Shown in pieces: positions 1-8,143 of a stretch of DNA of 64,000 bases. Position 1 is the first letter of the stretch. Each line of letters begins with the position of its first letter. The notes below the pieces were generated by a model. That model ran no database searches and was not told the origin of the DNA. It saw only the letters and a program-made list of their open reading frames with translations. Position numbers and translations under genes: made by a program. This stretch comes from JAJDOD01 sp039024895 (GTDB lineage: Bacteria > Pseudomonadota > Alphaproteobacteria > Rhodobacterales > Rhodobacteraceae). The stretch is taken from positions 1 to 64,000 of the forward strand of contig JBCCPJ010000002.1 of assembly GCA_039024895.1 (NCBI GenBank), written 5' to 3'.

Positions 1-233
1 AAAATGCGTCCATCGGGCGCTGCAAGCCCATTCACAGGCTCAATTTCATAAAGGTGCACCTTGATGCGCGGCAAATCGAGCGACGCCGCCATTTGATCGG
101 TCAAACGCTTCAGACCGGGGTCCACCAGTTCGGTGGATTTGGCATCCAACTCGGACTTGGTCCGCCAAAGGGACACCCGGTACATGACCAGCCCATAAAG
201 GATTGCCATAAAGATCGGCGCGAATTTTAACAT
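1..233 (-). CDS. M48-type zinc metalloprotease, 5' part only (runs off window start)
   Basis: The first 77 codons are visible. They begin with MLKFAPIFMAILYGLVMY, a membrane-anchoring helix, and continue to an N-terminal segment that reads VNGLAAPDGRIF. That wording matches the region just before the catalytic domain in Rhodobacteraceae M48 (Ste24/HtpX-like) peptidases. The HExxH zinc motif would lie outside the window, so activity cannot be checked. No good ribosome binding site precedes the ATG at 233, and the frame stays open upstream to about position 443, so a longer protein with a non-ATG start is possible. It follows the VWA gene on the same strand after 225 bases. The family call rests on the N-terminus alone. 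Confidence 0.6.
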   Translation of the reverse strand, partial: MLKFAPIFMAILYGLVMYRVSLWRTKSELDAKSTELVDPGLKRLTDQMAASLDLPRIKVHLYEIEPVNGLAAPDGRI

Positions 234-458
234 GAGGTTGATATGGGGCTGAAACACGCGGCTTCCAAGGGATTGCGCCACAACCGGCGCGCGCAATCGA
301 CGCAGGCGCTCGAAAAACGCGCCTTCTGTCAGCACGCGAGCAACAAGTCGCCAGCCCGTATCTGTCTTGACATCTCGCCGCGACAGGTTTTGAGGTCCAA
401 GGGAAACGCCAGCCCGCCGAAAACGAGGCAATCGGCGCGTTCAGGCTAAAACCCCCAA
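234..458. other. Intergenic stretch between VWA gene and M48 gene
   Basis: No hairpin with a T-run and no recognisable gene is seen here. On the minus strand one frame in phase with the M48 gene is open from about 443 and reads protein-like (for example TEGAFFERLRRLRAP), but it has no ATG. I cannot tell whether this is a 5' extension of the protease or chance in high-GC DNA. Confidence 0.4.
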
Positions 459-1643
459 TTACCCCAGCAATTTCATCCCGCGCGTCAGCCCTTCGAGCGT
501 GAGGGGCACCATGCGCTCGTGGCCGATGATTTCGCGGATCATATGCGTCGATTGCGTGTACTGCCAATGGGGTTCTGGCATCGGGTTGATCCACAAAAGA
601 TCCGGCCACTGCGCCAACGCGCGCCGCAACCAAACCTCACCCGCCTCTTCGTTCCAGTGCTCGTTAGCGCCTCCGGGCACCACAACCTCGTAAGGCGACA
701 TGGCCGCGTCACCCACAAAAACGCACTTCCACAGGGAGCCATAGCGATTGATCACATCCCAAGTCGGTGTCCGCGCGTTCCAGCGCCGCTGATTCTCACG
801 CCAAACACCCTCGTAGAGGCAGTTGTGGAAGTAGAAATACTCCAGATGTTTGAACTCGCTGCGCGCGGCGGAGAACAAATCCTCCACCATCTCCACAAAC
901 GGGTCCATCGACCCGCCCACATCGAAAAACAGCAACACCCGCACTGCGTTGCGCCGCTCCGGGCGTGTTTTGACGTCGAGATACCCATGCTCCGCCGTCG
1001 ACCGGATTGTGCCGTCAAGGTCCAACTCATCCGCCGCCCCTTCCCGCGCCCAGTTTCGAAGCCGTTTCAAGGCCACCTTGATGGCACGCGTCCCGATCTC
1101 CCGCGTATCGTCAAGGTCCTTGAACTCGCGTTTGTCCCACACCTTGACCGCGCGCTTGTGGCGCGATCCGTCCTGACCAATGCGAACACCTTCGGGATTG
1201 TACCCGTAGGCGCCAAAGGGCGATGTGCCCGCCGTGCCGATCCACTTTGACCCGCCCTGATGTCGCTTCTCCTGCTCGCGGAGCCGTTCGCGCAACGTCT
1301 CCATCAGCTTGTCGAAGGACCCGAGCTTCTCGATCTCGGCCTTTTCCTCTTCGGACAGGAACTTCTCCGCAAGCTTCTTGATCCATTCTTCCGGGATATC
1401 CACCATATCGAACACGGCCTCGGGCGGAATGGCTTCGACACCTGAGAAACTCTCGGCGAAAGCGCGGTCGAAGCGGTCAAGATGCGCTTCGTTCTTCACA
1501 AGGGCTGTCCGCGCAAGGAAGTAAAACCCGTCGATATCATAGGTCACAAGGTTTGCCGCCATCGCCGACAGAAAGTCGATGTATTCGCGCGGACTTGCGG
1601 GAACTCCAGCACGCCGCAAAGCCTCGTAAAACGGCAGAAACAT
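459..1643 (-). CDS. CoxE-like VWA domain protein
   Basis: A 394-aa protein of the CoxE-like von Willebrand factor A family. The C-terminal half carries the metal-ion-dependent adhesion site DVGGSMD at about residues 241-247, followed by a Rossmann-type VWA fold. The N-terminal half is helical and charged (about residues 85-130). CoxE-like VWA proteins work with MoxR/CoxD AAA ATPases as chaperones that mature metalloenzymes or other complexes; a matching ATPase lies at 5581-6420 on the other strand. The ATG overlaps the stop of the upstream 55-aa membrane protein as TGATG, implying translational coupling. The client is unknown; an orphan CoxL-like protein at 47752-50040 is one candidate. Confidence 0.85.
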   Translation of the reverse strand: MFLPFYEALRRAGVPASPREYIDFLSAMAANLVTYDIDGFYFLARTALVKNEAHLDRFDRAFAESFSGVEAIPPEAVFDMVDIPEEWIKKLAEKFLSEEEKAEIEKLGSFDKLMETLRERLREQEKRHQGGSKWIGTAGTSPFGAYGYNPEGVRIGQDGSRHKRAVKVWDKREFKDLDDTREIGTRAIKVALKRLRNWAREGAADELDLDGTIRSTAEHGYLDVKTRPERRNAVRVLLFFDVGGSMDPFVEMVEDLFSAARSEFKHLEYFYFHNCLYEGVWRENQRRWNARTPTWDVINRYGSLWKCVFVGDAAMSPYEVVVPGGANEHWNEEAGEVWLRRALAQWPDLLWINPMPEPHWQYTQSTHMIREIIGHERMVPLTLEGLTRGMKLLG

Positions 1644-1810
1644 CAGGACGCGAGACGTTCGATCGTAAAGGTCAGAAACAAACCGATCAGCATGAAGGCA
1701 ATTGCATAGCCCGTCGCATATTGCGCCATGTCGAGCTTGTTGCCGTCCCGCTTTTTGGCGGTGCTGTAGCCAAGAAATCCACCGATCACGCCAGCCACCA
1801 GCACGATCAT
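1643..1810 (-). CDS. 55-aa two-helix membrane protein
   Basis: A short gene of 56 codons. Its product starts MIVLVAGVIGGFLGYST, has a basic loop (KKRDGNK) and then a second hydrophobic helix (AIAFMLIGLFLTFTI), giving two predicted transmembrane segments. Both ends overlap their neighbours: its ATG is in an ATGA with the end of the DUF2927 gene, and its TGA is in a TGATG with the start of the VWA gene. This tight packing on both sides is the main argument that it is real. I do not recognise a function. By position it could anchor or assist the lipoprotein or the VWA protein. Confidence 0.75.
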   Translation of the reverse strand: MIVLVAGVIGGFLGYSTAKKRDGNKLDMAQYATGYAIAFMLIGLFLTFTIERLAS

Positions 1811-3174
1811 GTGGGGCCTCCCGCTACCTGCCGATTGCGCGGTGAGATGGCCATGATCTCGGCTGCGCGTTCGCGCACTTCGGAATTGGCGCCGAACCCA
1901 TAGCGTCCATAACCCAAGGCTTCGCGCTGGATGCGCGCCGCTTCAGCCGATTTGCCCTGTAGTTCCAGCGCTTCCGCCTTCACCAACAGCATCAGCGACA
2001 AAAGTGAGGCATGCTCCGCCCGGCGCACCGTTCTCAGGTTTTGATCGATCAATTGTTGCGCCAGCTTTGCCTGACCGGCGGAGAGTTGGAACGCTGCCAC
2101 CTGCAACGCCACATGGGCTTCCTGCAACGCGCTGTCCCGGCGATTCTGGTAAATCGTCCCCGCCGTCAAAAACGCCTTCATGGCGGAAGCAGGATCGCTG
2201 GCGAGGGTCTGACGCCCCAGGACGTAGTAGGAAAAAGCAAGCCGGGGATCGCTCGGTCCCGCTTTTGCGGCCAGACCCACCGCTCGGCGCGCAGCAGTGA
2301 GCTTTGTGGTGCTGGAACCGCGTGGGCTAATCGCCTGACCAATCGCTCGGTTCCAGGCGCCAAGTTGCATCGGGGGCGGCGCGATGCCGCCTGCACCGCC
2401 GCGCGGGTTTAGCCGGGCCAACACGCTGGGCAAGCGCTGCGCCACTTGTTGACGCGTCATCCCAGACATCAGGCTTCGGTCATAGGTCGCACGCAACATC
2501 AACATGTCGTAGCCCGTCAAAACGGCATGGAAGTTGTCATCGTTGAAAATCGACGTGGACAGCCGGAAAATGTCATTCACCGGACCCAAACCTTGGGCAA
2601 TCTCCTCATGGAGGCAATCGCGCACCTCCTGCGGGCTGACATTGTTCGGCAGGAAGATCGCCATGGAACGCCGCTCACTCAAGCGGTTCCAGAAGGTCGT
2701 GGGATCGTTGCGCCGCTTCCGATACTCCTCCCAGCTCGACACGTTTGGCCGCACAAAGCAAGCCGCAGAAGGGGCCACCTGCTGGATTTGCCGCCGTGGC
2801 ATCGGTTCAACGGTAATCGTTGCCGTCTCTTCGGGGCCGACGCGCGTGATGTCGAGCCGCGCTTCCCGCCGCAGACGCTCAAGCAAGCGGTCAAGGTCCA
2901 TACCCAGCGTTTGAGGTGCTTCGCCCAGAACCCGCACCGTGATCGGTCCCTCAAAACGCGTGAAAACCGGCACCGTGTCGCCGTTTTCGAGCGTGAATGT
3001 CAGGTCGAGAAAATCCCGCGCCAGTTGCGCATTGGAGTACACTGGCGGCGTCGGCGCTGTCCGCGCAAAGGTTTTCATGGGCGGCAGAACGATATCTGGC
3101 GCACTCAACCGTGTTGTTTCCTCGCTGGAACAAGCCGCAAGCAGCAGCAGGACGGGCAAAAGCAGTCGCTTCAT
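1807..3174 (-). CDS. DUF2927 lipoprotein with TPR-like C-terminus
   Basis: A 455-aa protein with a lipoprotein signal peptide: a basic start, a leucine run and the lipobox LAAC with Cys15, so it is expected to be lipid-anchored in the periplasm. Residues about 50-230 correspond to DUF2927, including the CLHEEIAQGLG stretch (about 187-197) and the NDDNFHAVLTGYDMLMLRATYD region; the HEE motif recalls zinc peptidases but activity is unproven. The C-terminal part from about 280 is alanine-rich and helical, TPR-like. It starts in an ATGA overlap with the GNAT gene and ends in one with the 55-aa membrane protein. The cellular role is not known. Confidence 0.8.
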   Translation of the reverse strand: MKRLLLPVLLLLAACSSEETTRLSAPDIVLPPMKTFARTAPTPPVYSNAQLARDFLDLTFTLENGDTVPVFTRFEGPITVRVLGEAPQTLGMDLDRLLERLRREARLDITRVGPEETATITVEPMPRRQIQQVAPSAACFVRPNVSSWEEYRKRRNDPTTFWNRLSERRSMAIFLPNNVSPQEVRDCLHEEIAQGLGPVNDIFRLSTSIFNDDNFHAVLTGYDMLMLRATYDRSLMSGMTRQQVAQRLPSVLARLNPRGGAGGIAPPPMQLGAWNRAIGQAISPRGSSTTKLTAARRAVGLAAKAGPSDPRLAFSYYVLGRQTLASDPASAMKAFLTAGTIYQNRRDSALQEAHVALQVAAFQLSAGQAKLAQQLIDQNLRTVRRAEHASLLSLMLLVKAEALELQGKSAEAARIQREALGYGRYGFGANSEVRERAAEIMAISPRNRQVAGGPT

Positions 3175-3617
3175 GCGGGCCTCGCGTATTTTATGAAGGG
3201 AGTGACTGTACCAATGCGATCATAAAGGCGCCGGGCCTCCGCATTGAAATCCTGCGTCAACCAATAGACGTTCGGTGCGCCTGCCACATCGGCGGCATCG
3301 TACACCGCTTCGATGAGCGCACGACCAACACCACGCCCGCGCACCTCCGGGGTCGCATAGAGGTCCTGCAAGTAGCAGACATTTTCAATCTTCCAGCCAT
3401 GGCGATGAAAAACGTAATGGGTCAAGCCGACCGGCTCGCCATCGACCTCAGCGATAAGGCCGTGGAAATCCTGCGGATCATCGCTCAGCAAACGCGCAAA
3501 CGTACTGCCATAGACTGCGTCCGGTAGCGTCGTCTCGTAGAACGCGAGATAGGCCCGCCAAAGCGTGCGCCACTGCGGTTCGTCAGCGGCCGTGAGAGGG
3601 CGGACAGCACAGGTCAT
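3171..3617 (-). CDS. GNAT family N-acetyltransferase
   Basis: A 148-aa GNAT-fold protein. The acetyl-CoA pyrophosphate-binding motif A is clear at about residues 88-104 (ATPEVRGRGVGRALIEAVY, Q/RxxGxG/A type), preceded by the beta-4 strand ENVCYLQDLY. Near the end, NAEARRLYDRIG matches motif B. The start at 3617 gives a normal single-domain GNAT length; a longer in-frame ORF exists upstream but has no family similarity. The TGA overlaps the ATG of the DUF2927 gene. The substrate (amino group on a small molecule or protein) cannot be read from the sequence. Confidence 0.8.
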   Translation of the reverse strand: MTCAVRPLTAADEPQWRTLWRAYLAFYETTLPDAVYGSTFARLLSDDPQDFHGLIAEVDGEPVGLTHYVFHRHGWKIENVCYLQDLYATPEVRGRGVGRALIEAVYDAADVAGAPNVYWLTQDFNAEARRLYDRIGTVTPFIKYARPA

Positions 3618-3715
3618 GGGCCGAAACCTAGACCGACCGTTCCCCAAGCGCCAGTCATCGGAGCCATTCCTGAGCGAAATAGCGTTCGCGCCACACCGGC
3701 AGCGCATAATGTCGC

Positions 3716-4849
3716 TCACGCCGTCACGTCGTGATTGTATATCAAAGCCAGACCGTCCCGCACCCGGTTCGGAGCAACGGCACCCACCGTCCGCAGCAGG
3801 GTATGCCCGATGAACCGGATCGGCGGGAACTTCAGATGATAGTTTCGCGCGTTGCGCGTTGCCGCCGCCGTGACCTTCCGACACCTATCCTCCCGCAACG
3901 CCTGATAGGCCGGGAGCGCCTCATTAACGGGCTTTTCTGAAAGCTGGCGCGCGAGCACCCAGGCATCCTCTAGCGCAAGGTTTGCGCCCTGCGCCAGAAA
4001 CGGCAAAGTCGGGTGCGCCGCGTCGCCCAAAAGAACCTGCCGCCCTGCGTGCCAGCGATGGGCGACCCGGTGACGGAACAGACCCCAAAGATACACCTCT
4101 TCTACCTTGTCCAGCCAAGACCCGACCGGCCCGGTAAACCTCTCAAACGCGCCGCGCAGATTGGCCGGATGGTCGGCATGGCTCCAGCCCTCTTCGGCCC
4201 AGGCCATGCGCTCCTCTACGGCCACAATGTTCCGGCGCCCGCGCGTCAAGGGATAGGTCACCAAATGTCGCCCAGGTCCCATATAGACCCGCGCTTCCGG
4301 GGCGCGATCCTCCGCGTCGGCAATCACCGCGCGCCACGCAACTTGCCGGGTGAAAAAGGGTTTGGAGGCCTCATCTACGCGCGCGCGGAGCTGCGACTTC
4401 AGGCCATCGGCACCGATCAGTAGGTCATCGCCCTCAAGTGCTGCACCCTCCGGTGGTGGTGCAATCTCAACCCCAGTCTCAATTTCCACGCCAGCGCCCC
4501 GTGCCGCGCTGAGAAGAACGTCGATCAACTCGGCCCGGTGAACCGCAAGCCACGGTGCGCCGCCAAAGCCACCCGAAACATCCAGCCGCAACACATCGCG
4601 GTTTGTCAGCCCATCGATCAGACGCACGGATTCAATGTGCACAGAGCGCGCTGCCATGGCATCCGCGACGCCGAGAGCTTGCAACACCCGGTAGCCATTG
4701 GGGCTGATCTGTATCCCGGCCCCAACCTCCGCAATCTCAGCCGCGCGCTCAGCCACGGACAGGTGATGGCCCTGCCCGGCCAGCGCCGTCCCGACAGCAA
4801 GCCCGGCAACGCCGCCACCGGCAACCGTTATCCTCAGTGGGTCCGTCAC
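3716..4849 (-). CDS. FAD-dependent monooxygenase (UbiH/salicylate hydroxylase type)
   Basis: A 377-aa class A flavoprotein monooxygenase. The FAD dinucleotide-binding motif GGGVAGLAVG is at residues 11-20, the middle DG motif is within DDLLIGADGLKS, and the second FAD motif reads GDAAHPTLPFLAQGANLALEDA. The N-terminal GAGIQISPNGYRVLQALG is typical of salicylate/3-hydroxybenzoate hydroxylase relatives. It would hydroxylate an aromatic or similar substrate with NAD(P)H and O2 in the cytoplasm. The substrate cannot be assigned. It lies 98 bases upstream of the GNAT gene on the same strand and may be the first gene of that operon. Confidence 0.85.
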   Translation of the reverse strand: MTDPLRITVAGGGVAGLAVGTALAGQGHHLSVAERAAEIAEVGAGIQISPNGYRVLQALGVADAMAARSVHIESVRLIDGLTNRDVLRLDVSGGFGGAPWLAVHRAELIDVLLSAARGAGVEIETGVEIAPPPEGAALEGDDLLIGADGLKSQLRARVDEASKPFFTRQVAWRAVIADAEDRAPEARVYMGPGRHLVTYPLTRGRRNIVAVEERMAWAEEGWSHADHPANLRGAFERFTGPVGSWLDKVEEVYLWGLFRHRVAHRWHAGRQVLLGDAAHPTLPFLAQGANLALEDAWVLARQLSEKPVNEALPAYQALREDRCRKVTAAATRNARNYHLKFPPIRFIGHTLLRTVGAVAPNRVRDGLALIYNHDVTA

Positions 4850-4927
4850 CGCTCAGCGCGCAGGTGACAACGGAACACGCCCGCTCTGCGGCAACACAAA
4901 GCAGGCGCGTCATTAATCCCTTGGCCC

Positions 4928-4945
4928 CGGCGCATCAACGCGCCG
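4928..4945. terminator. GC hairpin after dksA (weak terminator candidate)
   Basis: A perfect 6-bp stem (CGGCGC/GCGCCG) with a 6-nt loop lies 18 bases beyond the dksA stop. No T-run follows on the minus strand, so intrinsic termination is uncertain. Confidence 0.3.
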
Positions 4946-4963
4946 CGCGACCCACGCACCGCG

Positions 4964-5386
4964 TTAATCGTCGCGATGAACTTTCTCCGCGCGCTCATGG
5001 CGTTCCTGCGCCTCAAGGCTCAGCGTCGCAATCGGCCGCGCATCGAGACGCTTCAAGGAGATCGGCTCGCCCGTATGCTCGCAATAGCCATACTCGCCCT
5101 CGTCAATCCGACGCAGTGCGCTATCGATCTTGGCCACCAGTTTGCGTTGACGGTCCCGCGTTCGCAGTTCCAGCGCGCGATCCGTTTCCTCGCTCGCCCG
5201 GTCCGCAATATCGGGAATATTCCGAGTGGTGTGTTGCAGACCCTCGATGGTCAACTTGCTGTCATCCATCAACTCCGCCTTCCAATTCAAAAGCTTGCGG
5301 CGGAAGTACTCAAGTTGCCTGTCGTTCATGAACGGCTCGTCCTCGGCGGGGCGGTAATCGTCCGGAAGGAAGGTTTCGGCTTTCAT
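4964..5386 (-). CDS. dksA: DksA-family RNA polymerase-binding regulator with degenerate zinc finger
   Basis: A 140-aa DksA/TraR protein that would bind in the RNA polymerase secondary channel and act with ppGpp. The coiled-coil region (about 20-95) keeps the tip motif DIADRA (D59, D62) equivalent to the essential acidic tip. The zinc-finger region is altered: of the four cysteines expected, only C102 remains. The others are T105, S123 and A126. Zinc-independent DksA forms with missing cysteines are known (Pseudomonas DksA2, Rhodobacter sphaeroides DksA), so this is probably functional without zinc. The start at 5386 is preferred to one eight codons upstream because GGGAA sits at the right distance. 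Confidence 0.9.
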   Translation of the reverse strand: MKAETFLPDDYRPAEDEPFMNDRQLEYFRRKLLNWKAELMDDSKLTIEGLQHTTRNIPDIADRASEETDRALELRTRDRQRKLVAKIDSALRRIDEGEYGYCEHTGEPISLKRLDARPIATLSLEAQERHERAEKVHRDD

Positions 5387-5580
5387 CGCGTTCCCTTTTT
5401 TGTTGGTCATACTGACAAACTCCGGACGCCGGGCAATGGTTGAAAAGGCGCCCGTCTCATGATCTTGCGCGGCTGATAGCGCATCACCTAGCCCTTGTCA
5501 CTACACGATCCACCGGCTTGAAGGTGAATTGCGTGCAGGCTACGGTCCGCCAAATTTCCGACAGGTCAAAGGGCGTCGCG

Positions 5581-6420
5581 ATGAGGTTTGAAGGCACAGA
5601 AAGCTATATCGCAAGCGCCGATCTGGCCGTCGCGGTTAACGCCGCCATCACACTGGAACGTCCGCTCCTGGTGAAAGGCGAACCCGGAACGGGTAAAACC
5701 GAACTTGCCCGGCAAGTCGCCGGATCGCTTGGCCTTCGAATCATTGAATGGAACGTGAAATCCACCACGCGCGCGCAACAGGGCCTCTACGAATACGACG
5801 CCGTCAGCCGATTGCGCGACAGCCAGCTTGGTGACGCGCAAGTCCATGATATTGCTGCCTATATCAAGAAGGGTAAGCTCTGGGAGGCGTTCGAAGCCAC
5901 CGACCGCGTGGTGCTGCTCATTGATGAGATCGACAAGGCGGATATCGAGTTTCCGAACGATCTCTTGCAGGAACTCGACCGCATGGAGTTCTTTGTTTAC
6001 GAGACAGGCGAAACGGTGAAGGCCGCACAACGCCCCATCGTCGTCATCACGTCAAACAACGAAAAAGAACTGCCCGACGCATTCCTTCGGCGCTGTTTTT
6101 TCCACTATATCAAGTTCCCTGACGCCGAGACCCTAAAAGCCATCGTCGAGGTGCATCACCCCGGCATCAAACAACGGTTACTGTCCACGGCCCTCGAACA
6201 ATTCTTCGAAATACGCGAAACACCGGGGCTGAAAAAGAAGCCGTCGACCTCGGAAGTTTTGGATTGGTTGAAACTAATCCTTGCTGAGGACCTCACACCC
6301 GAAGACCTGCAAAAGGCCTCGAAAGACGCGCTGCCCAAACTGCACGGCGCGCTTCTAAAGAACGAACAGGACGTGGCCCTTTTCGAACGCCTGGCCTTCA
6401 TGGCGCGGGGGCGCGGCTAA
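5581..6420 (+). CDS. MoxR/CoxD-type AAA+ ATPase
   Basis: A 279-aa single AAA+ module. Walker A GEPGTGKTE is at about residues 33-41, Walker B VLLIDEIDKAD at 111-121, sensor-1 ITSNNEKELPDAFLRR at 156-171 with the arginine finger. MoxR-type ATPases act with VWA proteins as metalloenzyme chaperones (CoxD with CoxE, for example); the matching VWA gene is 4 kb away at 459-1643 on the opposite strand. The ORF is open 141 bases further upstream, but the ATG at 5581 has an AAAGGG site before it and begins the conserved N-terminus (FEGTESYIA). It is transcribed divergently from dksA. Confidence 0.9.
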   Translation: MRFEGTESYIASADLAVAVNAAITLERPLLVKGEPGTGKTELARQVAGSLGLRIIEWNVKSTTRAQQGLYEYDAVSRLRDSQLGDAQVHDIAAYIKKGKLWEAFEATDRVVLLIDEIDKADIEFPNDLLQELDRMEFFVYETGETVKAAQRPIVVITSNNEKELPDAFLRRCFFHYIKFPDAETLKAIVEVHHPGIKQRLLSTALEQFFEIRETPGLKKKPSTSEVLDWLKLILAEDLTPEDLQKASKDALPKLHGALLKNEQDVALFERLAFMARGRG

Positions 6421-6435
6421 GGCAGCGTCCCTTCG

Positions 6436-7335
6436 ATGCTCCTCGTCCTCACCCATAACATCCTTCCCGTCTTCGCCATGTTGGCGCTCGGTTTTGCCAT
6501 GGGCAGGGTTGGCGCTGCGCGACAGGACGAAGCCCGCGTTTTAAATCGGATCGCGTTTCTGGTGTTGCAACCGCCCTTGATCTTCATGTTGCTCAGCGGC
6601 CTTGATCTGCCCGCCATACGCTACGAGGCGATCGGGATATACGCAGCGACAGAAATCATTGCCTTTCTTGCCGCCTTCTCGCTTGCACGCTTTTTCTTTA
6701 AGGCGGAACTGGCAGAGGCGTTCCTAATGGCCATGTGCGTCGTCTTCGTAAACTCGCTCCTTTACATCTGGCCGATTTCGACCCTGATCTACGGCGAAGA
6801 AGGCGCGCGCCCGATCAGCGTCATCGTGGCCCTCGACGCGTCGATCACCTTCGCGTTTTTCATCATCGGAATTGAAATTATCAAAGGCGAACAGGGGATG
6901 AGCGCGACATTGCCAAAGCTGGCGCGCAACCCGGTTCTGTTAACAATGCTCGTGGCCCTTGGCCTCAACATCGCGAGTATACCCATCCCTGAGCCTGTGA
7001 TGACAGCGGCGCGCTTTGCGGGCGCAGGTGCGGCACCGCTCACCTTGTTTGCCCTGGGCGTCGTCTTGTCCGCCGCGCCCCTGAGGCCGACGCTGCCGGT
7101 AATCTCCTTCAGCGCCATGAAACTTTTGCTGTTTCCGATCCTGCTGTGGTTAGGATTTCAAACCGTCTCCCCTGGCAACCCCTGGCAAGCCCCATTTCTC
7201 CTAAGTGCGGGAGGCCCCTCCGGCGCAATGGCGTTTGCCTTGGCGCTTTTGCACGGGGTACGAACGGATCGGATTGCACCAGTAATTATCTGGACATCCC
7301 TATTGTCCCTCATCACCCTGGCGTGGTTGGCTTAG
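6436..7335 (+). CDS. AEC family transporter
   Basis: A 299-aa integral membrane protein with about ten hydrophobic helices in the two-half arrangement of the auxin efflux carrier (AEC) family. Examples are the first helix LVLTHNILPVFAMLALGFAMG and the conserved FVNSLLYIWP stretch. Members export organic acids, amino acids or similar anions across the inner membrane; the substrate is not readable. It begins 15 bases after the MoxR gene, so the two may be co-transcribed. Its TAG stop is formed by the left end of a palindromic repeat. Confidence 0.8.
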   Translation: MLLVLTHNILPVFAMLALGFAMGRVGAARQDEARVLNRIAFLVLQPPLIFMLLSGLDLPAIRYEAIGIYAATEIIAFLAAFSLARFFFKAELAEAFLMAMCVVFVNSLLYIWPISTLIYGEEGARPISVIVALDASITFAFFIIGIEIIKGEQGMSATLPKLARNPVLLTMLVALGLNIASIPIPEPVMTAARFAGAGAAPLTLFALGVVLSAAPLRPTLPVISFSAMKLLLFPILLWLGFQTVSPGNPWQAPFLLSAGGPSGAMAFALALLHGVRTDRIAPVIIWTSLLSLITLAWLA

Positions 7336-7436
7336 AGCGTCTGACGAAAAACCTGAAACACTGCGCATCATGCAACGCGTTGAAATCTTTGATTTCAGGC
7401 AGTGTTGTATGGTTCTAGTTTTTCGCGTGACGCTTT
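7334..7436. repeat. Palindromic repeat E1 between convergent genes, supplying both stop codons
   Basis: About 103 bases fold into one long imperfect hairpin. The left arm reads AGAGCGTCTGACGAAAAAC and the right arm, on the other strand, AAAGCGTCACGCGAAAAAC. The apex is a perfect 7-3-7 stem at 7381-7397. The left end completes the TAG of the AEC gene, and the right end completes the TAA of the convergent membrane protein gene. It may act as a bidirectional transcript end. It resembles the two elements after cobQ and cbiB. Confidence 0.7.
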
Positions 7437-7926
7437 AGCTCCAGAAGCCGAAGGAAAAGATGCTGCCCAGATTTTCGATAATCGCAATCAGGAGAAGGAT
7501 GCCGCAAATAACCATGGCCATCCACCAGAAGAAGTAAAACAACACCGACGAGGCGCCAAGCCCGGTTCCATAGACCGAAAAATGCCAGTTCTCGCGCTTG
7601 ATCCCTGAAATCAACGACAGCACCACCGCGATTACGCCCAGTGCGGCACCCGCGTACCCGAGGTAAACCGAAACCGGGACAGGCTGCGGCTCAGCCACCG
7701 CCGTTTCAGCCTCAAACCCAAAGAACGACCGCCACGCGCCCCGCGCCATATCGCCTGCAATCTCCCCGACCTGAGTACCAACCGGCGGCGCAGGCTGCGA
7801 CATCGGCAAACCGATATGCAAAAGGACCAGTATCAAAGAGACCGCGCCAAGCGTGACCGCCCAGAAACCCCAGCTCTGAAACGGAGTGGGTGAAGCGGGC
7901 ATCAGCGGATCAGGTGAACTATTCAT
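7435..7926 (-). CDS. Hypothetical membrane protein, three to four helices
   Basis: A 163-aa protein with hydrophobic segments near residues 15-35 (WGFWAVTLGAVSLILVLLHI), 85-110 (LGYAGAALGVIAVVLSLISGI) and 120-150 (LFYFFWWMAMVICGILLLIAII). A hydrophilic loop of about 45 residues lies between the first two. I chose the ATG at 7926; the frame is open 108 bases further upstream but that part is hydrophilic and unlike a membrane protein N-terminus. No domain is recognised. It is convergent with the AEC gene and divergent from edd. Confidence 0.65.
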   Translation of the reverse strand: MNSSPDPLMPASPTPFQSWGFWAVTLGAVSLILVLLHIGLPMSQPAPPVGTQVGEIAGDMARGAWRSFFGFEAETAVAEPQPVPVSVYLGYAGAALGVIAVVLSLISGIKRENWHFSVYGTGLGASSVLFYFFWWMAMVICGILLLIAIIENLGSIFSFGFWS

Positions 7927-8096
7927 GTCAATCACATGGGTGTGAACTTCGGCGGATTGTAGGCAGTTTTTGGAAACAATCACGTCAACAATCCCGTTCC
8001 CGCTCTCGGAAGGACCAAGTTTACCCGTCACCACACCGCTTGAAATTGCAGCCGGTCACATCACCGTTCGAGTTCTCATTGCTGCGCTTACGTATT

Positions 8097-8114
8097 TATG
8101 TTAGCGCTACCATA
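8097..8114. promoter_or_regulatory. LacI-family operator candidate upstream of edd
   Basis: An 18-bp imperfect palindrome centred on AGCGCT (TATGTTAGCGCTACCATA) has eight of nine half-site positions matching. The core TGTTAGCGCTA is the classic operator form of LacI/GalR-family regulators. It lies 30 bases before the edd start codon, where a bound repressor would block transcription or RNA polymerase. The regulator gene is not in the window. Confidence 0.6.
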
Positions 8115-8143
8115 GACAAGGTAACACCCAGTCGGAGGAGAAA

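Noticed and set aside
46..633. 195-codon minus-strand frame across the M48/VWA gap
   Set aside because: It overlaps the VWA C-terminus and the M48 N-terminus in a different frame; both of those have family similarity and this one does not.
2041..2052. FNR-like palindrome TTGATCGATCAA
   Set aside because: Spacing is two bases rather than the four of an FNR box, and it lies inside the DUF2927 coding region.
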